Source: Eutrigla gurnardus
Taxonomy: Eukaryota > Chordata > Actinopteri > Perciformes > Triglidae
Direction of reading: 5' to 3'
NCBI GenBank assembly: GCA_963514095.1
Contig: OY741276.1
Location: 3,908,603 to 3,972,602, forward strand
Length of the DNA stretch: 64,000 nucleotides
A program made the translations under genes and the position numbers. The notes below the pieces were generated by a model that saw nothing but the letters and a program-made list of their open reading frames with translations, did not search any database and was not told the DNA's origin. This document shows, piece after piece, positions 51,866-63,262 of the stretch (the stretch's first letter is position 1; each line of letters starts with the position of its first letter).

Positions 51866-53904
51866 CGGTACGATACAGTACATGTGTGTTTGCATGCTCC
51901 GCCAAATGTGCAACGCATTAACTCCTGGCAGTCCGTCCACATACATAAGTTTGATTCATATGTACAGTAGTGCTCCAAAAAGGCTGCTTTTTCTTTTCCA
52001 GGAGTTGCCAAAGATGACTCACTTTAGCACTCAGGATACTCTTGTTTTGGAAAGGGGGGGACTCTGAATCCCAGACGAGGAGGACAAACGGTGAGAGCCG
52101 GTGAGAGCCGGTGGTCACCGACAGCAGATACGTCTTGACACTGAGCCTCCGCTGTGCTTCAAAATACTGTTTCCTGATTTGTTTTTGCTGGATCACAAAG
52201 CGAGAAGCGTCTTGAGAATTTGCCCAGAAATTTTGCTCCCTTCTCTCTCTCTCTCTTTCATACCTCATGTTGCGGTGGCTTGATGGCGGCGTCTGGATGT
52301 GTGTGTGGGAGAGAGAGATGGAGAGAGAGTGAGGAGGTGAGTGCAGACTTGGCAAGCGGCCTGAATCCCCACCGTTCCGAACGCGTCATGCCAAGGTTCT
52401 TTTTAATTAGGCTGATCAAGTGTTTTGTGGGAACCGGACCCACGCTCCGTGCCACTAACACATCCTCAAACACGACTCCCACTCCTACCCCCCCCCTCTG
52501 CAGCCCTTTATCTTTCACATGTTTCCTTTGAGGTTTTCATCTCCTCTTTTTATTAGCACATTAGAGACACTTGCTACATTTTTCCTTCACCGTCTGCCAA
52601 CGGGTGTTTTTACCTGCAAAGAAAAAAAACATTGAGATCTCACATTAATACTGCTTTTTGTATCCTTTGGCTAATCAACAAAAAAAACCAACTGAATGTG
52701 CTGCATTCCCAGGCAAATTAGATTTTTACGACACATAAATGAAAGCAATTTTTTAGCCTATGTTTGAGCCTTTTTTTAATAATTGATGTGCAGTGGGCAG
52801 AAAGTTAACTGTACGACCTTCCGATTCTCTCAGTATAAACAGTCTGGATGTCTGAAGGCAGTGATAAGAAAAAATAATGATTTCTATTCCTGACCAAGCA
52901 CAAACACTCACCGGACATCTGAGATGCAAAAGTCATAAAGGCCTCTGAAAAGCAAAAAAAAAAAAAAAAAGAGCATTTGCTAAGGTAATTTTCTTTTGTA
53001 TTTAAAAACATTAGCACTTTTTTCTTTTTCCTCTTTCTTTATGTTTTGAAAGAAAATAGCACCTGTGCACCGGCCTCCTGGAGTGTGCTGTCCATCAGTG
53101 GGATGTTGTGTGCTGCTGTTGTTCAAGGTTGCCACGGTAACTGTCCTCTTTATTTCTTAGGGGGCCCAGAGGCTTTTTGGGTTGCATATTTTATGTGTGG
53201 AATGTAACTCCCAGAAAACGGGGAAGGAGGAGGGGGGGAGTTTGCAAAGTACAAGTGGAGCAGCTGATCTTAGGATAAAGTGTGTAAAGCCGTGCCTCCA
53301 TGCATATCTACTTAACAGACATGATATAATAACAACCGGAGTCACGGCGTTTGGGCTGAGACGTTTGCTCTCCAGAAACAAATGAGCATTACGGGTGGAG
53401 TGGAGCGCTGCTGTGGCACCTTTTTCCCTCCACTCATACATTTGCCTGCTCTCTACTGACTCCTACAGCATTTCTGCCCTCTGTGTCTGTGCTTTTTTTT
53501 CTGGGTAAACCTGTGAATTTTGTGAGGGTATTTTTATAGGATCAGTTAAATATATATAAAACGACCTTTTAGACTCACGGAAGCGCTGAGCCGTAGTAAC
53601 GGAAATATGTTGGGTAAACGCCCTTGAGGGGGTAATCGGATCAATTAAATCTCTTTACCTGCACGGAGATCAGGATTCAGTGCACAGGTCTGCCTAACGA
53701 GAGCTAAATGACGGGAGCATGAAAGTCTTATTGCCCTCCTCGGTAGAAGTGCATCTGTGACCCCCGCTGTGTGATGCTGCAATGTTGCTGTTCACATTAA
53801 TATTAGATTCATGGTGCAAGAAAAACATCATCAAATGGCATCATGGCAATATGGGTTCATTATTTATCAATGGTGTGTAGGCCCTCTCCGGCCCAGCCCA
53901 GTCC

Positions 53905-53906
<2 letters not shown>
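51866..53906. other. Non-coding sequence with an RFX-type site
   Basis: Contains a tandem 10-mer GTGAGAGCCG at about 52091-52110, an A18 run near 52955 and an RFX-type motif at 53128-53141. No gene supported. The part 53040-53160 and 53570-53830 is complex and may be regulatory. Confidence 0.42.
53128..53141. promoter_or_regulatory. RFX X-box-like site
   Basis: GTTGCCACGGTAAC matches the palindromic RFX consensus GTTGCCATGGTAAC at 13 of 14 positions. Confidence 0.5.
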
Positions 53907-53935
<29 letters not shown>

Positions 53936-53953
53936 ACACACACACACACACAC
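53907..53953. repeat. (CA)n microsatellite
   Basis: CA array with a TA interruption near its middle. Confidence 0.95.
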
Positions 53954-54829
53954 AAAGTAAAATAAGTTAAAGCCTCTCATTACAAGCCTGAGCTCGGTGT
54001 CCCTCGGGAGTCGTGGAGATGAGATCCTGAGCGGTAACATCCCAAACCCCCACCGATCCCTCCCCACCGCTGCCACCGCCACCTCACGGTCCACTGCCCA
54101 AGTCCTGCCATGAAATCCAAGCCTACAGAGGTCACGGTGATTGACCTCCGTCGTAAAACGCCAAGTGTGATGCATGCTCAGACGCTGTCTGCCTCGCAGA
54201 TCCGCGGCGTGCTGTGTTGGTGGAGCCGTGTGGGACTTTTGTGGAGCGTGTTTGTGAATGTTTCTGAATTTGTTTGATTTTCTTTTTGGCGAGTGGATCC
54301 ATCCAAACGGCAATATTTACTCTCCAGCACACGTGTGTCGGGGAGAGGAGATCCTGAACGGTGTATTTTCTTCTTCTTTTTTTCCCTCTTTTGAAGCTCG
54401 TACCTCTGTTCTATTTATATGGATATTTTTGTATGGACTGATTCTAGAGTAAGCACGCCACTGAGTTAGTTTCTCACTCGCTGAGCCCACTGATTTGCAT
54501 TGAATATCCTTCTATCCATCCTGTATTGCGGAGGAGACGCTGAGAGGGAAATGAGCCATCGCACAGAAATGCAGTTTCGCTAAAAAAAAAAATGTCCTCA
54601 TCCGTCACCAGCTCTTTCCCCTAGCGGGTCTGGCCAGGGTGCTTGAAGTCCCATAACACCGGGGTTGTGTCTGAACACCATCTAAAGACCAGCATTGACT
54701 CTGTATATAAACACTTAGTGGGAAATCATTTCCAGACACCCTGCTTTTTCTCTCTCCGTCCAACACGCTTGTTTAGTCTCGATTTGGACATGAGTTCATC
54801 CCGAATGGTGCAATATATGATCACGAATG
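53954..54829. other. Non-coding sequence, nothing recognised
   Basis: Open frames on both strands are unrecognised. Confidence 0.45.
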
Positions 54830-54844
54830 CCCCCCCCCCCCCCC
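54830..54844. repeat. C15 homopolymer
   Basis: Fifteen C followed by TCCCCTCCCC. Confidence 0.9.
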
Positions 54845-55229
54845 TCCCCTCCCCTTGTCAAGGTGGATGGTAGTCACCCGGGTGGATGTTGGATGTGAAT
54901 GCGGGAGCAGCGTGGTCATCAGTGCGGGGGGGCGTACGGAAGGACAATAGAGGTGAGCTATCCTCGGGGGGGTAAATGAAGAAGGGCTGCGTGGCTTTGG
55001 TTGAGAGGTCGCTGTTTAGCATGCAGGTGAACCCTTCGCCGAGGCACGTGGGACGCCTAACCTTATCAAGGCGACTCGGGAGCGAAGTGTGAGAGTCAGC
55101 GTCGGACAGGGCACCTTCTTCAGAGGCGCTGATATGGAATGATAACAGCCACGTACCCGTCCTGCTGTGTTCGTCAATGCAAACACATTGGAGAGGGAAC
55201 AGTGAAACTCTGCAATGTCCTCGGTGAAG
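54845..55229. other. Non-coding sequence
   Basis: A minus frame (54858-55292) is open for 144 codons, without a domain and running into the GT array. Treated as chance. Confidence 0.42.
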
Positions 55230-55261
55230 AAGGTGTGTGTGTGTGTGTGTGTCTGTGTGTG
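55230..55261. repeat. (GT)n microsatellite
   Basis: GT array with one CT interruption. Confidence 0.92.
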
Positions 55262-56252
55262 TCCTAATGAAATTCACTATCGATCCGGGCAAAATAGACT
55301 TTATACATCATTCATGCTCTCTATCAATCACACCCCCTGCTAAGTTTTCCAAAGCTGTTTGTTTTAGAGGGGCAGAAAGGGAAAAAGAAACTCCGAGTGG
55401 AGCAATAATTACTTTCAAAGTCTTTCCTTTAGGTCTTTTCTCAAGGTGTAACAAGCTTATCTGTCAAAGACAATGTCCATTGAATGGACTGGCTTAATTT
55501 GAAATTGATTAAGGTTCCTTTTTTTTTTTTGGTTTAGTCAGGGGGGACTGATAGAGACTTTGGGAATTTAAAGCGACGCCTTAAAGGGACGGCTCACAGT
55601 TAAGAGGAGGTGGAATCCTTCATGGTGGGAGAAGTTTATCTCCCGAGGAGATACAGATGCATTGGTCCTCCCCGTCGTTGAGATAGTGCCATCTTCTCCT
55701 TTTGTGTGTTTTTTTAGTGGATGTTAGAAAAATCCTATAGGGGTGGATACAGACAAGAAGCAAAGAAAATAAACACAGGACGTGGTAACCTGACACAGGA
55801 AACCCAGTGAATGCTGGGAGTGAGCAGCGAACCGCACTTCCTGTAGGACAGCACAATGGTGAGCGGTGGCCCCAGATTCCTAAAAGAGGCTGTAGTCGCA
55901 GGGACAAGGAAGGGCAGCCTGTGTCCTCCGGTCCGGCGCTGATAAGAGCACAGATAGAAATGGCATTTCTGTCCCTCTCACTGCTTTGGAGGGGAGGGGG
56001 GGGAAGCAAAACATCCCGAGGTTGCCGTGGTTACCCGCTTCATTCAACATTTAAGAGCAAATAGCAAGCCCAAGGCTTAATTTAAAAGTTGTGTCACGTG
56101 ACCCAGGAGGTCCAAATAGGGTCTCCGAATAACCTCGTTGAGTTTCTGAGACGAGGAAGAGACAACGCTTCCATCGGTGGGAAAAGTAATATATATATTA
56201 CGACCCTGTCCAGTGGAAAGAGAACCGCCCCGGGATTGGTGGTCTTCAGAGT
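55262..56252. other. Non-coding sequence downstream of the minus-strand terminal exon
   Basis: If the 56.25-kb exon is real this holds its 3' untranslated region, but I see no AATAAA on the minus strand close by. A weaker RFX-like GTTGCCGTGGTTAC lies at 56021-56034. Confidence 0.4.
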
Positions 56253-56372
56253 TCAGCGCTTGGCATATCGCTGTTTTTTCCGCTGCTTCTGTCTCTCCTC
56301 TGCCTCCTCTGATGAAGGCGTCCTGTAGAGTTTGAGGGTTTCAGCTTTTGGGCTGTTGGATGGCACCGTCCT
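56253..56372 (-). CDS. Candidate terminal coding exon, basic C-terminal tail
   Basis: Read on the minus strand, an acceptor-like CACGCTACTCAG (AG at 56374-56373) is followed by 39 codons and a TGA (56255-56253). The peptide includes RTVPSNSPKAETLKLYRTPS and, near its end, EEAEERQKQRKKQRYAKR: an acidic cluster followed by a dense basic tail, as in nuclear-localisation or protein-interaction tails. Codon choice is strongly vertebrate-like (GAG, CAG, AAG, CTC, GCC), with little low-complexity. A direct join to the upstream candidate exon (56946-56861, ending in phase 1) keeps this frame only if the acceptor is 56399 (AAAG|GAG) or the nearby GGAG|TAC. With the CAG acceptor that join gives a short alternative tail ending IQQPKS. 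Family not recognised. No minus-strand polyadenylation signal was found nearby. Confidence 0.35.
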   Translation of the reverse strand, partial: RTVPSNSPKAETLKLYRTPSSEEAEERQKQRKKQRYAKR

Positions 56373-56860
56373 CTGAGTAGCGTGAGATAATCGTACTCCT
56401 TTAACTTGATGCTACATTTGCACTGTGCACATTTCAATATAGTAAATATACTGCAGCAGGTAGTTTTTTTTACCTTGATCTGTGGGTTCACTGCTTTTTA
56501 TGCTGCTGTTTTGATGCACTTCCTTATATAGGAAACCAAAAACATCAAATTCTAGTCTAGAAAGCTTATTGGTTATTTGTGCGACTGTAAATCCAACACG
56601 TTGGCATCAGACGGTTCTGTAAAGAGAGTCCAGCTGGCTCCGTGTTGCCATCTGTTAATGTAAAGATGATTATGAGCCTTTGACAAGTACAACATTAGCT
56701 ATAAACCAATATTAGTAGCGGATTGTTGAGTTGAAATGTAACTTTGTTCAACAGTTGTTCAACAAAACGTCACTACATTTACTTAAATTAAATACATTTT
56801 CGTTTTCCCCCCCTTGTTCTGAAAAATATAATATTCCTATGTCTTTGTTCCTGTTTTCAC

Positions 56861-56946
56861 CAGCATCATCGGGTCCATTTGAAGAGCTCGCTGCCACGTC
56901 ATCATCACCGAGGCCGCTGGATCCCACGTTGACGGCGTTCGATGCC
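56861..56946 (-). CDS. Candidate internal exon, acidic Ser/Asp-rich segment
   Basis: On the minus strand, acceptor CCACTTTGTTAG (AG at 56948-56947) and donor GATGCTG|GTGAAA (GT at 56860-56859) bound 86 bp. The frame gives ASNAVNVGSSGLGDDDVA and then SSSNGPDDA. Codons are of preferred vertebrate type (GTC, AAC, GTG, AGC, GGC, CTC, GAT). It looks like a disordered acidic segment of a nuclear protein. It lies about 0.5 kb upstream of the candidate terminal exon on the same strand with compatible phase. The competing + strand reading of the same DNA has better splice signals but more CpG-containing codons. Protein not recognised. Confidence 0.33.
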
Positions 56947-56962
56947 CTAACAAAGTGGAACG
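56864..56962 (+). CDS. Alternative + strand exon at the same locus
   Basis: On the + strand a strong acceptor, CTTTGTTCCTGTTTTCACCAG (AG at 56862-56863), and a good donor, AACG|GTAGGT (GT at 56963-56964), bound 99 bp. That is a symmetric phase 1-1 exon, which could be skipped without a frame change. The frame reads SSGPFEELAATSSSPRPLD followed by PTLTAFDALTKWN. Splice sites are stronger than those of the minus-strand reading, but several codons (TCG, ACG, CCG, GCG) are ones vertebrate genes avoid. Only one of the two readings is likely to be real. Protein not recognised. Confidence 0.3.
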
Positions 56963-57292
56963 GTAGGTCATTTGCATCAAAATATGAATTTAAAAAACAC
57001 ATTTCCACCAGCGTTTTTTTCTTCCCTCTTTCATTCCTTCAACAACCTTCTAGAAGAGGTTGGCGTTGCAATATTTATATCCACGAACGTGTTGATATCC
57101 GAGTCCTTCATAATGCTCAGAAGTAGATGTTTTTCTCCTCCCGACCAGAAATGTGAGCTTTCTCCTGGGCATGCTTCTCTACTGCAGCTTTGTTTGTTGG
57201 CCATAAACAGGCGAGAGGAGTGATGTAAAAAAAACATACTCTGAATGTGCTGTATACGTGTTCAAAGAACCGATATGGGCATATCACACGTC

Positions 57293-57478
57293 TTAAAGCT
57301 ATGGTCTACGTAGCATAGAAATTGACCAATGGGAGCCATTGCTCCGGAAAGCTCCCATTGGCTCGTACCCGTATCCAATCCCCTGGTCTCCCCTGCTCCT
57401 CATCATCCCGCCTCGTCGAATCGTGGAACACTGAGGCGAGGGGTTTGGTGATTTTCAGAATGTAGACCATAAATTTAA
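57293..57478. mobile_element. Foldback miniature transposon with TTAA ends
   Basis: TTAA at 57293-57296 and TTAA at 57475-57478 flank 178 bp. Inside the left end is AGCTATGGTCTAC (57297-57309). Inside the right end, in reverse complement, is ATTTATGGTCTAC, 11 of 13 identical and at the same spacing from TTAA. An inner perfect hairpin, CCAATGGGAGC (57326-57336) with GCTCCCATTGG (57351-57361), adds to the foldback. TTAA duplications are known for piggyBac and Kolobok elements. The purine-purine start (AG) fits Kolobok better. No transposase frame. Inferred class, family unnamed. Confidence 0.6.
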
Positions 57479-58371
57479 TGGGAAAATGCTCCATAATGCA
57501 GAATATCCAAAGGAAATAGGATATTTACATGAGCCGTATCGCTTGGACTCCACCCATCTCTGACCTCAGCCTCATTTAGATCTCAGCTACATACTTACAC
57601 GGCAAATAAAAAACAAAACATACACGACCTGCAACGTCCTCCGATCCTCCTCTGTGGTACGTCCTGCTGCAGGATCACGTCTTGTCACACACACAAGGTG
57701 AAACAATACCAACCACACGCTGTCTACTAATAATAATCTACTCCGCATAATTAATACAATTGGAAGTGTGTTGTAATGTTATCTACTTGGATAAAATAAT
57801 ATTTTTTACTCTGTGCTGTTGCTAAGTAAGTGGAGGATCTGAGTTCTTCTTCCACCGCTGCCAAACATCACATGAATAACTTTCTGAGGGTCTTTCAAGC
57901 AGCGCTGTGTAATAATGTAACTTGGCTGTTAATATAAAAAAAAATGACGAAAAATGATGAAATCAGTATGTCGTCAGTGACTGGTCCACCCTTTCCTCCT
58001 CTTCCCTCCGTCCTTCCCCACTGACCTCTCTGTCTCAGTCTAAAACTTTCCTGTAGCATTATTGTCTTATGAGCAGCCATGACTTCACTTTTGGGTTAAA
58101 ATTTGGATAAAACATTTAATATGCATGGACATGTTTATTACTGTTAATGTAAAAGGCTGATTATCTTTCCGCCCATATTTGGTTGTGCCTTTGACATGTT
58201 TAAGGTAGTTTGTCTGCAGAGACGGAGATCAGAGGCTTACTCCAAATAAAAATCCATCTTTTGTGTGAGAGAGGAACATTAGCTCGGTATTATACTTATT
58301 AATGTGAATATTACATCTGTCAGTGAGCAGGGTGATATGACACCCTTCCCCCGCCTCGCTCTCCCCTGTCA

Positions 58372-58372
<1 letters not shown>
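57479..58372. other. AT-rich non-coding sequence
   Basis: No gene, RNA or repeat recognised. Confidence 0.5.

Positions 58373-58427
<55 letters not shown>
58373..58427. repeat. (AC)27 microsatellite
   Basis: Perfect AC array of 55 bp. Confidence 0.97.
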
Positions 58428-58429
<2 letters not shown>

Positions 58430-60169
58430 GATTTCTTTTTTCTAAATGCCACGTCTTTGTGCTTTTTCCATGATACCCACACGAACCAACTGAAAAAAAA
58501 AATGGAAGTGGGATGTTCTTATCTGGCCGTTTGAGTTTTTTTTGTTTTGTTGTTGACCCCGTAGCGTGAGTGCGTATTCACGGCCAGTTCCTGCAGGGCC
58601 CTCCCTGTCAAACCAGGCATGCGTGTTAGCTCGCCCACACCTATCTGCGGCATTGTCCATTCAATATGATTATCGCTGACCCACACCGCCTCCTGTCTCC
58701 GGGGCTCACATGAACCAGTACTTCCTCCGAGGAAGGAAACGTTCGTTACCCGCAGGCCAGTGTCACACGACTCCACTGTACAGACCCTAAAAAAAAAAGG
58801 CAAGTTTGACTGAAAAAAACAAAAAAAATGAATCTGCACGCTGGATCTTGTGTCTGGATATCTTTGCACTCTCGCCGAGGAAACCAAAAATAAACCAAGA
58901 TGTTTCACGGAGAGGCATAAAATCGTGATCCACTGAAACTCCCTCTATCACAGCTTTTCTTGCACATGCACACTGACACATGCACAAACACAGTGGGGCA
59001 GTGGGACTGTGAGGGGGAGAGAGGGAGATCATTTGTCTCAATCTGCAGTGATGATAGTTTATCAGGAGGCTGGAGAGTGGAGTGGGAGCAGGTGGTGGAA
59101 GCAGGCTTTGTAAGGAGACCACAGTAATCAGATCTGCAGCGCGACTCCGAGCTCTGGGGGAGTCCGGCGCTGACCCACCAACCAATCAGCATCACATGCA
59201 GGGTTAACCCCCCCACACCCCCCCCCCCCCCACCTGTATCCCTAGCTGTGGACCACCGTCTTCAACCTGGATCCTCCAGGAGGTGGAGCTCCCGGCATTC
59301 ATCCTCCTAAATGTGACCAATTTAAAGAAAACGTACAGTACATTATAGTGATCTTTATCTATTAATTCTTTTTTTTTTTACACTGTATGGAATTAATTTA
59401 ATGGCATCCTCCGTTTAGTCGCTTCCCCTCGCCTCCTCGCAGTCTGTCTTTTTCTCTCTGACCCATCCACTTGTGGCAACAATAGATGGTCTTTCTCTCA
59501 TTCATACAGTGTAGTGTATAGTACTACTGCGGTGGTTGCTATAGCAACCCGCTAGTCAGACGATCTCATTACTGGCCCTTAGACATTTCTTTCTCACTCC
59601 CTCTCTAAGGAATTACCACTTTTCATTATGATTTCCCTCCCCTCTCTCCCTGCTACCCCTCCTTCTTTATCTCTGTCTCTCCCCCCCTCTCTCTCCCTCT
59701 CTCCCTCATCCTCCCTCCTCAAAGGTCAGATGTCCTCCATGGTGGGGAGAGAGGAAATCTGTAAAAGCGTTGAGGTCTATTCAGTAACCCCCCCACCACC
59801 CCCACCCAGATTGCACCCCACAATCATTCTGTTCCTTTCTATAGCTGCAAAGAAAGGGAGCCAGAAAAAGAAGGGAGGGAAGAGAGGAGCCTCGAGTCTG
59901 CTTTTCTTTAGAGCACATTTTAAAATCTGTTTCTTTTTTCCTGCCCTTCTCTTTTCTCTCTGCAAAGCTTTCTTTTGTGTGGAAAACAGCTCCTTGAACT
60001 GATGGCGCGCTATCGGTCTGTGTTGACTTTTTTTTTTTTTAAAGTGTCCACAATCAATTGCCCCTAAACTCACACACACACACACACATCTCCTGCACAC
60101 GCTTATATTCACATGTGTGGATGTGATAGCATGTTTGAAATACACATACAGCATGTGTGCAGCTATACC

Positions 60170-60170
<1 letters not shown>
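58428..60170. other. Non-coding sequence with C-run, pyrimidine tract and RFX palindrome
   Basis: Holds C-rich sequence at 59210-59231, a CT-rich tract at 59635-59720, a short CA array at 60071-60088 and the 16-bp palindrome at 59534-59549. No gene supported. Confidence 0.42.
59534..59549. promoter_or_regulatory. Perfect 16-bp palindrome, RFX X-box type
   Basis: GGTTGCTATAGCAACC is a perfect inverted repeat and fits the RFX dimer site GTTGCY-ATRGCAAC. Confidence 0.6.

Positions 60171-60217
<47 letters not shown>
60171..60217. repeat. (AC)23 microsatellite
   Basis: Perfect AC array. Confidence 0.96.
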
Positions 60218-60218
<1 letters not shown>

Positions 60219-61502
60219 TTTCCCTCCCATCTGATATGAGTCCAAGCGTACGCAAATGTTTATGAATTCAATATTTTTTGTATTCAGACACTTCTGAAGA
60301 AGCCGGTACTCCACTGAAAATAACTTCCCCTAAAAGACCGAACTGCATGTTTTTACATGAATTTGCATACACTCGCTGTGAGACTCCTGAGTGGGTTTTT
60401 CCCACCTTCCAGGCAGGCCGCTCAACATTGTACAGCGGGGGAGATCAACTTGCAGGGACTTGAAACTCGAAACACAGAACCATTTTTTCTTGTTTCTCGT
60501 CTAGGTTATCCTTTACGTGGCAATGCAATTTAAAACTGCGGCGCTCGTTTGAAAAGCTGTGATATGACAGCTAGCTGCTAAACGACGTTGCAATTCCAAC
60601 GAGGTTTTTTGCTTTAAAAAGATTATATTTCATATCTCTATCGTATATAAGTCATGACTAAAGAGCACCGTATCTTAGATCAATCAGTTAAATCAATAAA
60701 TATTGATGTAAATGTCCATAATGCACACACACAGTGAAAATAGTGAACAACTCGGATTGATGAAACGCTCGGTTCTGGGAACAAAGATGGCCGAGCCCGT
60801 CTCACCTCCATCTCCACCGTATCTCCGGCTTTCACTCTTTCATTCTCCGTCCGCGACAAAAGGGACATTGGACGGCTGCAGATCCATAAGGCCCGCTTCC
60901 ATCGCACATTGATCCAGAAGGGGGGCTCTATTCAACGGCGTCGGCTGCACAATTGATCCCAGCCTCTCTGCTGCGGTAAACATTTTACTCTGCTTGCCTC
61001 CGTCCTGATCAATAGCCTTCTTTTAATAATGTATTTCATTGATCAGTTTGGCCCCAGAGTAAATTGATCAATTATTTTAATCTTTTTTTTTTTTTCTGGT
61101 TGTGGTATCAAACGAGGGACAAACAGCTCTGAGTTAAACGTTTGTTTCTCTCTTGTGAAGGGCTTTCAAAATGATCTGCCCACTTCTGAGTTTATTAGAT
61201 ATATAATTCCAAATATTTAATTAAATCACGTCACGATATTAATGCAGAGCAGGCAGGGATTATCAGTGTTTGTTCTGAATAGATTGAAATGACTAATTTC
61301 CTTTTTTTTAATAATTTACGAGAGAAAAAGATAAAACAGACAACTTGTTTTGAATGCTTGGTTGAAGGTTGCATCCTGATGAGGTCTGCATCCATCCCTT
61401 CTGTACTTCAAGGGCATTGGTCATCAGCATTGGTGAGGTAAACGTACTCCACCCACCACATCTCATTACTAGTCCTAATTATCCTGACAAGTCACCATTG
61501 GC

Positions 61503-61505
<3 letters not shown>
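60218..61505. other. Non-coding sequence, candidate regulatory islands
   Basis: The part 60960-61320 is AT-rich and motif-dense (TTTCATTGATCAGTTTGGCC, AAATTGATCAATTATTTTAA, ATTAAATCACGTCACG) and may be a conserved element. No gene supported. Confidence 0.42.

Positions 61506-61534
<29 letters not shown>
61506..61534. repeat. (TG)14 microsatellite
   Basis: Perfect TG array. Confidence 0.93.
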
Positions 61535-61535
<1 letters not shown>

Positions 61536-62562
61536 CCTTCTTGATTTCACAGACTCAAACAAAGCTGTAATTGCACACAGGAGCACACACGCCATTATTC
61601 TTGGCACAGACACAAACATACGCCGAATGCACAGACATAAAACAGTGAAGCGGCGGATCAATAGCCAGCTTGTGTCCCTGACTTCATGGAAGGCAGCAGT
61701 AGAAAAAAAGGTATTTGAAAATCCAAAGAGTTATCAGAGGCAAGAGAAAACAGGGAGGAGGAGAAGAAGGAGGAGGAGGAGGGGAAGTCTTTGTTAGTTT
61801 GACCTTGCTTGAGATTTATCTCCGGCGGAGATATTTTCACAGATTGGACCGGGGGTAACGCCGGGCAAAATGTAAAAAATAAATAAATAAATGGAACAAA
61901 AAGAAAAAGAACATTCAGTCAAATACTTGATCATTACACGTGCATAAAAAAATCCCTCCGCTTATGCTAATGCGCACGAGCTTAGACGTATTCATTTCTG
62001 TCAGATTCCCTTTGATCTGCCCACGTTTCCATCAGGATTTGCCCCCCCCCCCCCTCCTCCCCCGGAGGTTAGAGAGCGGACGATTCCCGTGGCAATCAGC
62101 AGCTGATCAGGTGTGGTTGCGTGTCGCCATGTTGAGCACTAGCTCATTAAAGTCTCATCTTCGTACACCCTTCCCCCATCCTTCCCCATCCTCTAGATGA
62201 GATGACGCGACAGAGCCCAAGGCACTTTAAACACCCCCCCCCCCCCCCCCCATGCCAACCACACCAACATGATGATCATGTGCTCTTCCCAAACACAGGT
62301 GTGAAGTAAAGGCAGGACTTTTTCTCCACCTTTTTCACTGTGTCATAACGCTGATGATGGCAGCGTTCCACTTCGGGGAGGCGATGATATTAATGCATGC
62401 TGGCTCACGGGAACAGCTTACCGGGACACTTAATGGAACCCAGCCATTGTTAATGTTATCAATGTCACCTGCGCTTCTCCTCCTGTGACGAGTCAAAGCG
62501 TCCCGTACGACGTTCGCCGTTTACACGCCGTCGTCCCGTCCCAGATCACCCTGAAAAGAACC
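61535..62562. other. Non-coding sequence with C-runs
   Basis: GGA repeats at 61755-61782, C13 at 62042-62054 and C18 at 62234-62251. The part 62340-62530 is complex and may be regulatory. No gene supported. Confidence 0.42.
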
Positions 62563-62719
62563 AAACAAATGTTATACATGACGTCATGTTCACCTGGTTA
62601 TTTGGGACACATGATGTTAGGCATTGCACCTGCACCGAAAGTGAATACTGATGCATTTAAATAGGAATAAAACAGAGGATTGTGTCTGAAAACAAAGTAT
62701 TACAACTTTATGGGCAACA
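62563..62719 (+). repeat. Dispersed element, copy B (partner at 1275-1425)
   Basis: Collinear with copy A in the same orientation. The core is 62646-62692 and differs by one extra A. Unlike copy A it contains a perfect 14-bp palindrome, ACATGACGTCATGT (62576-62589), that embeds the CRE TGACGTCA. No coding frame. Confidence 0.8.
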
Positions 62720-62869
62720 GTGTGTGTATAAGGCGTATAGGTTTAAAAAAATAAAATACATAAATCCTTCTTGAAGGTAATTAAATCCAGATGTGTTGGA
62801 TTTAAAGCAGAAGCTTGAACCCAGTGTGCCAACATGAGATCCACGTGTGTGCATTTGACCACCTCAGTG
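62720..62869. other. Spacer
   Basis: Unique sequence, nothing recognised. Confidence 0.5.
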
Positions 62870-62912
62870 TGTGTGTGTGTGTGTGTGTGTGTCTGTGTGT
62901 GTGTGTGTGTGT
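62870..62912. repeat. (GT)n microsatellite, interrupted
   Basis: GT array with one CT interruption. Confidence 0.94.
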
Positions 62913-62985
62913 CTATAGAGAGAGTCGCTAATTGTAAAGGATGTGGCAGGTTAAGATAAGGTTATCTCGTCTCAGTGAAACGTCA

Positions 62986-63055
62986 GAGAGAGACAGAGAG
63001 AGAGAGAGACAGAGACAGGGAGAGAGAGACAGAGAAAGAGAGGGAGAGAGAGAGC
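62986..63055. repeat. Imperfect (GA)n tract
   Basis: About 70 bp of GA with C and GG interruptions. It faces a CT tract 130 bp downstream and could pair with it as an inverted arm. Confidence 0.93.
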
Positions 63056-63187
63056 GAGCTTGCAGACTGAATTAGATTGATTAGAGGAGCCATATTTGGG
63101 CCAAAGTGCTATTTCCAGATAGCCGTCGGTGAGCCTCGTCCCCTTCGCCTGGCACGGCTCTGCTTTCATTCTCATCCTCACCCCCGG
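63056..63187. promoter_or_regulatory. Unique core between inverted GA and CT tracts
   Basis: About 130 bp of complex sequence, with TGAATTAGATTGATTAGAGG and CCATATTTGGGCCAAAGTGC; the CCATATTTGG part matches an SRF-type CArG box. It is enclosed by complementary simple tracts. Possibly a regulatory element; not tested. Confidence 0.4.
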
Positions 63188-63212
63188 CTCTCTCTCCCTC
63201 TCTCTCTCTCCC

Positions 63213-63262
<50 letters not shown>

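Noticed and set aside
61369..61797. Frame containing SPNYPD, reminiscent of a CUB-domain start
   Set aside because: The match is six residues, is followed by a GT array and an Arg-rich GGA array, and lacks the cysteines of a CUB domain.
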